Source of the DNA: Rubrivivax sp.
GTDB taxonomy: Bacteria; Pseudomonadota; Gammaproteobacteria; Burkholderiales; Burkholderiaceae_C
Assembly (NCBI GenBank): GCA_016790425.1
Contig: JAEUPF010000070.1
Location: forward strand, 1 to 46,670
Direction of reading: 5' to 3'
Length of the DNA stretch: 46,670 nt
Part shown: piece after piece, positions 9,601-16,388 of the stretch
How the letters are laid out: each line of letters begins with the position of its first letter
Numbering within the stretch: the stretch's first letter is position 1
Notes under the pieces: generated by a model
The model's input: the letters and a program-made list of their open reading frames with translations, nothing else
What the model was told of the DNA's origin: nothing
Databases searched by the model: none
Translations under genes and position numbers: made by a program

Positions 9601-11124
9601 CGCATCGACCACGACAACGCCAGCGTCGCCAGCGCCGCGGCGTACGACCCGCTCGGCGTGTATCTCTTCGTCGCGCTCGAGACGAGCCGCGAAGTGGCCG
9701 TGCTCGACGCGCACCGGCGCAACCAGCTGATGCGCATCGACGTCGGCTTCGCGCCGCAGGGCCTGGTCGTCTCGCCCGACCGCACGACGCTGTACGTGCA
9801 CAACTTCATGGCGCGCACGGTCGGGGTGTTCGACCTCCGGCCGCTCACCGAACAGGCGCGCGCCGCGGCCGACCCGCTGGCGACGATGGCCACGGTGGCG
9901 CTGGACAAGCTTCCCGCCACGGTGCTGCTGGGCAAGCAGCTGTTCTACGACGCACGCGACCCGCGCCTGGCGCGCGACCGCTACATGAGCTGCGCCAGCT
10001 GCCACAACGACGGCGGCCACGACGGCCGCACCTGGGACCTGCGCGCGCAGGGCGAAGGCCTGCGCAACACCATCGCGCTGAAGGGCCGCGCCAGCATGGG
10101 CCACGGCCGCCTGCACTGGAGCAACAACTTCGACGAGCTGCAGGACTTCGAAGGCCAGATCCGCACGCTGGCCGGCGGCAGCGGGCTGATGAGCGACGCG
10201 GCGTACTTCGCCGGCACGCGCGCCCAGCCGCTGGGCGACGCCAAGGCGGGCCTGTCGGCCGACCTCGACGCGCTCGCCGCCTATGTCGCTTCGCTGGACA
10301 GCTTCGACCTCGCGCCGGCGCGGCCGAGCGCGTCGGGCCTGTCGGCCAGCGCCAGCGAGGGCCGGCAGGTCTTCATCGACGCCAACTGCGGCACCAACTG
10401 CCACGCGGGCAGCAACTTCACCCGCAGCGCCGCCGACAACCCGGCGGACATCGGCACGCTGAAGACCACCAGCGGGCAGCGCCTGAACGGCGCGCTCACC
10501 GGCATCGACGTGCCGACGCTGCGCGACGCATGGGCCACCGCGCCGTACCTGCACGACGGGTCGGCGGCCACGCTCGAGGCCGCCATCGGCGCGCACGCCG
10601 GGCACGGCCTGGCCAGCGCCGACATCACGCGCCTGGCCGCGTACCTGCGCGAACTGGGCCGCGACGAGGGCGCGGCACCGACGCGGCCGGCCAGCGGCGC
10701 CGGGCTGCTGGGCAGCTATTTCGGCAACCTCACGCTCGCCGGCACGCCGCTGGTGACGCGCATCGAAGCCGTCAACTTCGACTGGGGCAACAGCCGCCCG
10801 GCCATCGGCGTGCCGGCCGACAACTTCTCGGCGCGCTGGACGGGAACGTTGACGGTGCCCAGCACCGGCACCTATCGCTTCCGCACCAGCAGCGACGGCG
10901 GCGTGCGGCTGTGGGTCAACGGCAGCCAGATCGTCAGCGCCTGGAGCGACAAGGCGGCGACCAACAACACCAGCGGCAACGTCACGCTCACCGCCGGGCA
11001 GCGGGTGCCGCTCACCCTGGAGAACTACGATCGCACCGGCAACGCGACGATGCAGCTGCTGTGGCGGCTGCCGGGAACGAGCGCCTACGTGCCGATACCG
11101 GCGGCGAGCCTGAACACGCAGTGA
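6691..11124 (+). CDS. Lipoprotein fusing a copper radical oxidase to Ig/PKD domains, a YVTN propeller, a di-haem peroxidase-like domain and PA14
   Basis: Predicted exported lipoprotein of 1477 residues (lipobox VASC, Cys26). Residues about 45-500 form a galactose/glyoxal-oxidase module. The thioether cysteine (DIFC, Cys129), the radical tyrosine (RWYSSS, Tyr184), the axial Tyr374-His375 (RLYHS) and the last copper ligand His460 (VTHSWNMDQR) all align with the fungal enzymes. Then come an Ig-like repeat (about 535-615), a PKD domain (about 620-705, with the NFGDGS motif), a YVTN/YncE-like beta-propeller (about 720-1060) and a MauG/cytochrome c peroxidase-like module. The latter has a CASCH haem site (1101-1105) and a second, atypical CGTNCH (CxxxCH, 1233-1238). 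The C-terminus (about 1337-1477) is PA14-like. ATG at 6691 gives a clean signal peptide; an in-frame GTG at 6622 would add 23 residues and bury it. Likely role: periplasmic or surface oxidation of an alcohol or aldehyde, with the haem module handling electrons or H2O2 (inference). Confidence 0.88.
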   Translation: MKKTRPLRTAFLALSSLAAAVLVASCGGGGSETDPAATAAAGKGAAEQKRKLPPGTPVNADAHLRGQFGPVQPWPVIPVHAVLTADGRVLSYGTRETGQQTAFFQYAVWDIEDNSHTTWTNGTGTDIFCSSQILLPAGDQVFIAGGDNWTGSGTTNTGNNNSNLFATANSSLTRQANMNRARWYSSSTMLLSGEVYIQGGTGGTDRPEVRGANGAFRLLGGADTSTLDFMYPRNFIAPDGRVFGFDSAGRMYYVNAGGTGTFTSAGQFSATVAGSDASAAMFSPGRILQFGGNSNGAIVIDITAGGTPRVTNTAAMAMQRRLGTATVMADGKVLASGGSRVWNEMTDVVYDAEIWNPANGQWTRAATAVQARLYHSVGLLLPDATVLVAGGGAPGPQNNLNAEIYHPPYLFTSGAEAVRPVIATAPTVVDPGKTVAVSFTHPNGRPASRVTFAKTGSVTHSWNMDQRFVDLPFTAGANGTLAVQIPARASDVPPGMWMMFVFDDAGVPSVAKMVRVNVAPTLNVAVAPTITAPGNQGGSAGTPIAGLQMAASDPNGDALAYSASGLPPGLAIDAATGFISGTPATPGTYSVTVAASDGINSASTSFTWTISGAGATLTITQATVPAPSVSGTSATFTASASGTNVRYRWNFGDGSAVTAWSASGSASRTYAAPGIYFVTVTVTDDSGAQVSQTVMHQVFLTATANAPSISGQMAYEPRSGAPARLWVVNPDNDSVSVFDTAARTRTAEIAVGTAPRALAIAPDGSVWVANRGSGTISVISPATLAVTRSISMPRGSLPYGIAMARTSGSALVALEGTGQLLKVSTSTFATTGTLGVGANARHVAVAADGSTAFVSRFITPPLAGEATATVDTASGGGQVVVVNAGSMSTVRTITLAHSNKPDAENQGRGIPNYLGAVAISPDGSQAVVPSKMDNVARGTQRDGLALNFQNTVRAISSRIVMSSQSEDLAARIDHDNASVASAAAYDPLGVYLFVALETSREVAVLDAHRRNQLMRIDVGFAPQGLVVSPDRTTLYVHNFMARTVGVFDLRPLTEQARAAADPLATMATVALDKLPATVLLGKQLFYDARDPRLARDRYMSCASCHNDGGHDGRTWDLRAQGEGLRNTIALKGRASMGHGRLHWSNNFDELQDFEGQIRTLAGGSGLMSDAAYFAGTRAQPLGDAKAGLSADLDALAAYVASLDSFDLAPARPSASGLSASASEGRQVFIDANCGTNCHAGSNFTRSAADNPADIGTLKTTSGQRLNGALTGIDVPTLRDAWATAPYLHDGSAATLEAAIGAHAGHGLASADITRLAAYLRELGRDEGAAPTRPASGAGLLGSYFGNLTLAGTPLVTRIEAVNFDWGNSRPAIGVPADNFSARWTGTLTVPSTGTYRFRTSSDGGVRLWVNGSQIVSAWSDKAATNNTSGNVTLTAGQRVPLTLENYDRTGNATMQLLWRLPGTSAYVPIPAASLNTQ

Positions 11125-11197
11125 CGGCGCGCGCCGCCGCGGCACCCGCCGCAGCGGTTGCGTGGCATCGCAGGCGCAGGCGGCACGGCCGCCGCGC

Positions 11198-11968
11198 TCA
11201 CTTCGCTCCGGCTGCCTCCAGCAGCTTCACCATCGCCGCGTAGCCGCGGCCGCGCGCCAGCGCCAGCGGCGTGCGGCCTTCGCGATCGGCGAGCTTCGTG
11301 CTCGCGCCGGCGTCGAGCAGCGCCTTCAGCGTGGCCTGGTGGCGAGCACCGCCGTCGCCGAGCACGATCGACTCGATCACCGCGGTCCAGTGCAGGTTGT
11401 TGACGTGGTCCAGCGGCGCGCCGGCGCCGATGAGCTGGCGCACGACGCCGTCGTGCCCCAGGTGCGCCGCGGCGATCAGCGCCGTGCCGTCGTAGCGGCT
11501 GGTGACGAGCCGGGCGCTGGCACCCGCGGCCAGCAGGATCGCCAGCGTCTGCTCGTCGTCGGCGACGGCAGCGATGGTCACCGCGTCGTAGCGGCCGCTG
11601 TCCAGCGCCGCGTGGTCGGCGCCGGCGGCGAGCAGCGCCTTCACCGCCGCGCGCTGCTTGGCGAACGTGGCCACGTGCAGCGGCGTGCGGCCGTTCCCGT
11701 CGCGCGCTTCGAGCGCGGCCTTGTCGCCGCCCTTTGCGGCGGCAGCGCGCGCGATGGCCGCCGCGTCGCCCTGCCAGGCCGCGGCGTGCAGGCCGCGGTA
11801 GGCCGCCGCCTCGGCCGCTGATGGCGGCACCTGGGCGCGCGCCGCTTCGGGGGCGGCCAGGCCGGCGAGCGCGACGACCGCCGCCAGCGCGAACGGCGCG
11901 AACGGCGCAATCGGCGCAATCGGCGCTATCGCCGCGAACGGCGCACGCGACGCGGCTCGCGTCCTCAC
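11198..11968 (-). CDS. Secreted ankyrin-repeat protein
   Basis: 256 residues beginning with a signal peptide whose hydrophobic core is an alanine/proline/isoleucine/phenylalanine repeat, with a probable cleavage site after ARA. The rest is about five ankyrin repeats, seen as NGRTPLHVA, VKALLAAGAD, YDGTALIAAAHLGHDGVVRQLI, LKALLDAGAS and EGRTPLALARGRGYAAMVKLL. The start is a GTG at 11968 that overlaps the TGA of the upstream HbpS-like gene in GTGA, a sign of translational coupling. Such periplasmic ankyrin proteins usually mediate protein-protein contacts, and some accompany oxidative-stress enzymes. Here the partner is presumably the co-transcribed HbpS-like protein; this is inference. Confidence 0.85.
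   Translation of the reverse strand: MRTRAASRAPFAAIAPIAPIAPFAPFALAAVVALAGLAAPEAARAQVPPSAAEAAAYRGLHAAAWQGDAAAIARAAAAKGGDKAALEARDGNGRTPLHVATFAKQRAAVKALLAAGADHAALDSGRYDAVTIAAVADDEQTLAILLAAGASARLVTSRYDGTALIAAAHLGHDGVVRQLIGAGAPLDHVNNLHWTAVIESIVLGDGGARHQATLKALLDAGASTKLADREGRTPLALARGRGYAAMVKLLEAAGAK
11889..11942 (-). repeat. Six 9-bp units inside the signal peptide of the ankyrin gene
   Basis: Six consecutive 9-bp units (plus-strand forms GCGAACGGC, GCAATCGGC, GCTATCGCC) encode the hydrophobic core of the signal peptide as Ala-Pro/Ala-Ile/Phe triplets. A change in copy number would keep the frame and alter only the length of the hydrophobic core. Confidence 0.75.
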
Positions 11969-12471
11969 TTCAGCAGGTCCTTCACCTTGTCCAGCGCCGC
12001 CACGGCGCACTGCTCGTCGAGGTGGCCGCCGGGCGCGCCGCCGACGCCGACGGCGCCGATGACCTCGTTGCCCACGCGGATGGGCACGCCGCCGCCCAGC
12101 AGCAGGAAGCCGGGCATGTAGACCAGGTTGGCCGCGGCCGGGTTCTTCTGCGCGTTCTCCAGCATCACCAGCGTGCTGGCCTTCGCCGAAGCCGACGTGT
12201 AGGCCTTCGCCTGCGCCGACGAAAGCGTGTGCGGGCCGGCGTTGTCGGCGCGCTGCAGGGCGCGCAACTGGCCGGCGCGGTCCACCACCGCGGCGGCCAC
12301 GTTGTGCCCGTTGGCCAGGCAGGCGGCCACGGTGGCAGCGGCGATCTGGTTGGCGAGGTCCAGCGAGATGTTGCGCTCGGTCCGCACCGGCGTCGATTGC
12401 GCCTGCACGGCCGCGGCGGCGGCAACGGCCACGGCGGCAAGCGCCAGGCGGGAGAGGAGGGTGTTCTTCAT
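11965..12471 (-). CDS. Secreted HbpS/GlcG-like (DUF336) protein
   Basis: 168 residues. A signal peptide ends near VQAQS, and the mature part has the whole DUF336 fold: the early LDLANQIAAATVAAC helix, GHNVAAAVVDRAGQLRAL, the AKAYTSASAK helix, and the GFLLLGGGVPI...GAVGVGG hairpin. Family members include Streptomyces HbpS, an exported haem-binding protein that modulates a neighbouring sensor kinase, and GlcG. The gene lies directly downstream of a kinase/regulator pair on the same strand and is coupled by a 4-bp overlap to the ankyrin gene. Haem or cofactor binding is inferred from the family; no haem ligand can be assigned from sequence alone. The 175-bp gap upstream carries its own candidate promoter elements. 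Confidence 0.88.
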   Translation of the reverse strand: MKNTLLSRLALAAVAVAAAAAVQAQSTPVRTERNISLDLANQIAAATVAACLANGHNVAAAVVDRAGQLRALQRADNAGPHTLSSAQAKAYTSASAKASTLVMLENAQKNPAAANLVYMPGFLLLGGGVPIRVGNEVIGAVGVGGAPGGHLDEQCAVAALDKVKDLLK

Positions 12472-12525
12472 CGCGTTCGTGCTCCTGTGCGTGGCCGCTG
12501 CAAGGGCGCAACAGCCGTGCCCGGC

Positions 12526-12590
12526 ACTCTAGGCAGGCGCTGCTGCGCCGGCCATTCGCGCGGCTACCCGCTCCACAGCGTAGTTCTACG
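12526..12590 (-). promoter_or_regulatory. Candidate promoter and regulator site before the HbpS-like gene
   Basis: CGTAG-TT-CTACG, an inverted repeat with perfect 5-bp arms, lies at 12579-12590. A TAGAGT box that could act as -10 lies at 12526-12531 on the minus strand. The repeat would be centred about 64 bp upstream of the expected start site, a normal place for a FixJ/LuxR-type activator. The regulator gene next door makes it a plausible target, but there is only this one copy to judge from. Confidence 0.35.
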
Positions 12591-12646
12591 GAGCGTCTCC
12601 CGAGGGTCGCCGGGCCTCGGTGTTCGCCGCCGCGGCGGGCGCGCCC

Positions 12647-13321
12647 TCAGGCCGGGCCCGAAGCGCCCTCGGCCAGGTCGGCGTAGCGCCGCACGAGCTG
12701 CGCCAGCGACTCCACCGCGAGCTTGGCGAACAGGTGCGCGCGGTGCGTCTCCACCGTGCGCGGGCTCAGGCCGAGCGCGCGGCCGACTTCCTTGTTCGTG
12801 AGGCCGGCGACGATGAGCCCGAGCACTTCGCGCTCACGCTCGGACAGCCGGCCGTAGCGCTCGCGCGCCTCGCGGTCGCCGCGCTGGCGTTGCCGCTGGC
12901 GCGCATGCTGGCGCACGGCCTGCTGCAACGCGTCGAGCAGCGCCTGGTCATCGACCGGCTTCTCGAGGAACTCGGCGGCGCCGGCCTTGAAGGCGCGCCG
13001 GCACATGTCCACGGTGCCGTGGCCGGTGAGCATGATCACCGGCTGGTCGACGCCTTCGGCCAGCAGGCGCTCCAGCACCATCAGCCCCGACAACCCCGGC
13101 ATGCGCACGTCCAGCACGATGGCGCCGATGGCATCGCGGTCGAAGCCAGCGAGGAAGCTATGCGGCTCGGCCCACGGCGCCACGCGCAGGCCGACGGTGC
13201 CCACCAGCAGCGCCAGGCTCTCGCGCACCGCCGCGTCGTCGTCGACGAGGTTCACCAGCGGCGAGGTGCTCGCCGCGGCTGCGCTGGCGACCCCGCCAGC
13301 CCCGGCACTAGCGGGCGGCAT
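12647..13321 (-). CDS. FixJ/NarL-type response regulator
   Basis: 224 residues. The N-terminal receiver domain has the acidic pair DDD near residue 28, phosphoacceptor Asp71 in VLDVRMPG, the threonine of MLTGHG, and the lysine of FLEKPVDD. The C-terminal LuxR-type helix-turn-helix reads LSEREREVLGLIVAGLTNKE followed by SPRTVETHRAHLFAKL. The start at 13321 overlaps the end of the kinase gene by 14 bp, so the pair is one transcription unit. A Ser/Ala-rich N-terminal extension of about 20 residues precedes the receiver. The likely partner is the kinase encoded immediately upstream. Confidence 0.93.
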   Translation of the reverse strand: MPPASAGAGGVASAAAASTSPLVNLVDDDAAVRESLALLVGTVGLRVAPWAEPHSFLAGFDRDAIGAIVLDVRMPGLSGLMVLERLLAEGVDQPVIMLTGHGTVDMCRRAFKAGAAEFLEKPVDDQALLDALQQAVRQHARQRQRQRGDREARERYGRLSEREREVLGLIVAGLTNKEVGRALGLSPRTVETHRAHLFAKLAVESLAQLVRRYADLAEGASGPA

Positions 13322-14888
13322 CGGCCGTCTCCGAACCGCCGGCGCGCGGCAGCTCCAGGCGGAAGACGGCGCCGCGCCCGCCGGGGGCGTTGCCGCCGCT
13401 CAGGCGGCCGCCCATGCCGCCGGCCAGCGTCTCGCACAAGCTGAGGCCGAGGCCGAGGCCGCCCTCGCGCGTGGTGAAGAACGGCTCGAACAGGCGCGGC
13501 AGCGCCTCCGGCGCGATGCCCGGGCCGCTGTCGCGCACGGTCACCACGCCGCGCGCCCCTTCCGCCGCGGCGACGAGCTCGAGCCGGCGTTCGGCAGCCG
13601 GTACCTGCTGCAGCGCCTGCGCGGCATTGCCGATGAGGTTGTGGACGATCTGCTCCAGCGCCACCGCGTCGGCGGACACGCGCAGATCAGGCGGGTCGCA
13701 GCGCACGCTCGCGCGCACCGCGGCGCGGTCGAGCTCGGGCTGGCGCAGGTCGAGCGCTGCCTCCAGCAAGGTCGCCAGCGGCACCGTTGCCTGCGGCCCG
13801 CCGCTGCCACCGGCGGGTTCCACCAGCCGGCGCAACCGTGCCAGCACATCGGCGGCGCGGCGCGCCTGCTGTGCCGCCTGCGTCATGGCGTCGCGCGCCT
13901 GCGGCAAGGCCTCGGTGCCTTCGTCGGCGAGCAGCCGCCGTGCGGCCGCGGTGCTCGCCACCACCGCCGTCAGCGGCTGGTTCAGCTCATGCGCGATGCC
14001 GGCGGCCAGTTCGCCCATGGCGTTCAGCCGGCTCACCTGGCCCAGCCGCAGCAGTTCGCGCGTGCGCCGCTGCTCGGCGCGCTGGCGCAGCCAGGCGGCG
14101 GCGGTGCCGACGGCCAGCGCGCTGAGCACCGACCACGCCAGCATCCAGGCCCACGGCCACTGTGCCCAGGGCAGGCGTTCGCCGACGCGCACCTCGAACG
14201 GCTGGCTCTCGGCCGCCAGCGCCTTGGCGAAGGCCAGGCGTGGCCCGGCCAGCCAGGCCGATGCGCCGGCCGCGCTCGCCGGGGCCGCGGCGCCACCGGC
14301 CGTGTCGGCTGCATCGGCCGCATCGGCAGACCTGCCCGGCTGCAGCACGAAGCGCTGCCCGCCGTGCGCCAGCGCGACGGCCGCCGCCGCAGGCGCCGCC
14401 ACCGGCCCCTCGCCGACCGGGGGCAACGCCGCAAGGTCGATCTGCAACGCGTAGCTCGAGGGCTCGGCCGCTCGCACCAGCCAATAGCGGCCGCGCGGCA
14501 ACTCCACCGGACCGAGCGCCGGGCGCGCCGCGCCGCGCGAGGCCGTCTCGGCGGCCGCCAGGGCTGCCGCCTCGGCGACGGTCACCCCGGACCAAGGCTC
14601 GCTGCCGGTGCGGCGCAGCACCCGCAGCACCTGCGGGTAGAGCGCGGTCAGCCGCTGCTCGGGCGCGTCGCGTCCCTCGAGGGCCGGCTGCAGCAGTGCC
14701 AGCGTGGCCAGGATCGCGTCATGCTGCACGACGCGCTGGCTGAGCACGCGGTGCACGATGCGCGCGTCGGTCTCGAAGCGCGCGCGCTGCTCGTCGTAGG
14801 CGCGCAGCGCGATGAGCAGCGAGCCGCCGGCGGCGAGCAGGGCGCCGGCCAGCAGCCAGCCGATCCATCCGAAGCCCGCAGGACGCAT
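13308..14888 (-). CDS. Membrane sensor histidine kinase
   Basis: 526 residues. A transmembrane helix at about 6-27 and a second at about 245-265 bracket a ~215-residue periplasmic sensor region with no recognised domain. Its second half holds an Ala/Asp-rich low-complexity stretch. The kinase core has the H-box GELAAGIAHELNQPL with His300, an N-box HNLIGNAAQAL, and the G boxes DSGPGIAPE and GLGLGLSLCE. The HELNQPL form is typical of the FixL/DctB-like subgroup that pairs with FixJ-type regulators, as here. ATG at 14888 starts directly before the first membrane helix; the open frame extends upstream but is Arg/Gly/Ala-rich there and not credible. It diverges from the TldD-like gene across 128 bp. 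Confidence 0.92.
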   Translation of the reverse strand: MRPAGFGWIGWLLAGALLAAGGSLLIALRAYDEQRARFETDARIVHRVLSQRVVQHDAILATLALLQPALEGRDAPEQRLTALYPQVLRVLRRTGSEPWSGVTVAEAAALAAAETASRGAARPALGPVELPRGRYWLVRAAEPSSYALQIDLAALPPVGEGPVAAPAAAAVALAHGGQRFVLQPGRSADAADAADTAGGAAAPASAAGASAWLAGPRLAFAKALAAESQPFEVRVGERLPWAQWPWAWMLAWSVLSALAVGTAAAWLRQRAEQRRTRELLRLGQVSRLNAMGELAAGIAHELNQPLTAVVASTAAARRLLADEGTEALPQARDAMTQAAQQARRAADVLARLRRLVEPAGGSGGPQATVPLATLLEAALDLRQPELDRAAVRASVRCDPPDLRVSADAVALEQIVHNLIGNAAQALQQVPAAERRLELVAAAEGARGVVTVRDSGPGIAPEALPRLFEPFFTTREGGLGLGLSLCETLAGGMGGRLSGGNAPGGRGAVFRLELPRAGGSETADAAR

Positions 14889-15016
14889 GCGTCGATTCTT
14901 GCACTCGCGCCCCGCGGCGCCGCGCGGGCATTGGCGCGGGGCTGCATGCCGGCGCGGCGAATCCCCGTAGCATCCGCCGACCGTTCCCGCCCGGGCGGCC
15001 ACCCGCCGCCACCGCC

Positions 15017-16363
15017 ATGAGCACCAGCTACCTCGAGACGCGCCGCCACGAGCTGCGCAAGACCCGGCTCGCAATGGTCGACGGCAACCTCGCGGCCAAC
15101 CTGCGCAGCGTGCAAGGCGGCGTCAGCGCCCGCGCCTACCGCGAAGGCTACTGGGGCTTCGCCTCGGCGCCGCAGGACGACGCCGCCGCCCTCCAGCGCG
15201 TGCAGCGCGAGGCGCGCGACAACGCCGGCGCGATGGCCGTCTTCGGCGGCCGGCGCACGTTGGCGCTGCCCGGCGACATCCACGTCGGCGAACAGGCCGC
15301 GCACGGCGGGCCCGAGTTGCCCGCGCAGCAGACCATCGAGCGCCTGGCGGCGCTGCACGCGCACTGCATGAAGGCCTACGCCGGCCTGCGCAGCACGCGG
15401 CTGATGGCCACCGACGAGCACCACATCAAGCAGCTCGAGAGCGCCGACGGCGGCCGTGCGCTGGCACGCATCCAGCGCGCCGCCGCCTACGTGACGCTGG
15501 TGATGGAAGATGCCGAAGGCCGGCCGCTGGAGCTGACCGAGATCGTCTCGGGCATCGGCAGCCTGGCCGACATCGACTGGTCGCTGGCTGCGTTCCGCCC
15601 CAGGCTCGATGCGCTGTACGAGCACCTGCTGGCCAAGCGCCAGGCGGTGCCGGCGCAGGGCGGCCTGCGCCGCGTGGTGATGGCGCCAGAACTGGCCGGC
15701 ATGCTGGCGCACGAGGCGATGGGCCACCCGTGCGAGGCCGACTCGGTGCTCTCCGGCGCCGTCACCGCCGACCTCGCCGGCAAGCCGGTGGCGAGCGAAC
15801 TGGTGACGATGGCGGACCTGGCGCACCACCACGAGGGCCGCGAGCTGATGGTGCCGGTGTACGCCGACGACGAAGGCACGCCGGCGCGCGACGTGACGAT
15901 GATCGAGCGCGGCGTGCTGCGCGAGTTCATGCACAGCCGCGAGACGGCGGCGCGCATGGGCCTGGCGCCCAGCGGCAACGCGCGCGCCTACGCGCCCGAC
16001 GACGAGCCGCTGGTGCGCATGCGCAACACCGCCATCCTGCCGGGCACTTCGACGATGCAGCAGATGATCGAAGGCGTCGACGACGGCTACCTGCTCCTGA
16101 AGACGAGCAACGGCCAGGCCGACTCGACGACCGAGTTCATGTTCGGCATCAACCTCGCCTACGAGATCAAGGGCGGCAAGATCGGCCGCGCCGTGCGTGA
16201 CACCACCGTCTCGGGCTCGGCGCTGAAGGTGCTGCAAAGCGTCGATGCCGTGGGCAACGAGATGGAGTGGAGCTGCAACGGCTACTGCGGCAAGAAGCAG
16301 CCGATGGTCGTTTCGGTGGGCGGCCCGGCGCTGCGCGCGCTGGCGCACGTCGGCGGGCAATGA
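15017..16363 (+). CDS. TldD-family zinc metalloprotease subunit
   Basis: 448 residues, somewhat shorter than E. coli TldD. The zinc-protease signature HEAMGH (His232, Glu233, His237) is intact in the context MLAHEAMGHPCE, and the C-terminal conserved block (TSNGQADSTTEFMFG, KGGKIGRAVRDTTVSG) is present. TldD with TldE forms a heterodimeric protease that cleaves unfolded peptides, with known roles in microcin B17 maturation and CcdA turnover. The metal ligands sit in this subunit. The TldE-like partner starts 25 bp downstream. No RiPP precursor is visible nearby, so a general peptide-degrading role is the default. Confidence 0.93.
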   Translation: MSTSYLETRRHELRKTRLAMVDGNLAANLRSVQGGVSARAYREGYWGFASAPQDDAAALQRVQREARDNAGAMAVFGGRRTLALPGDIHVGEQAAHGGPELPAQQTIERLAALHAHCMKAYAGLRSTRLMATDEHHIKQLESADGGRALARIQRAAAYVTLVMEDAEGRPLELTEIVSGIGSLADIDWSLAAFRPRLDALYEHLLAKRQAVPAQGGLRRVVMAPELAGMLAHEAMGHPCEADSVLSGAVTADLAGKPVASELVTMADLAHHHEGRELMVPVYADDEGTPARDVTMIERGVLREFMHSRETAARMGLAPSGNARAYAPDDEPLVRMRNTAILPGTSTMQQMIEGVDDGYLLLKTSNGQADSTTEFMFGINLAYEIKGGKIGRAVRDTTVSGSALKVLQSVDAVGNEMEWSCNGYCGKKQPMVVSVGGPALRALAHVGGQ

Positions 16364-16388
16364 GCACGAGCACCAGGCGGACCCGACC

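Noticed and set aside
6634-11145. A 1503-codon minus-strand frame opposite the oxidase-peroxidase gene
   Set aside because: No start context, no domains, and the opposite strand has a full set of catalytic motifs.
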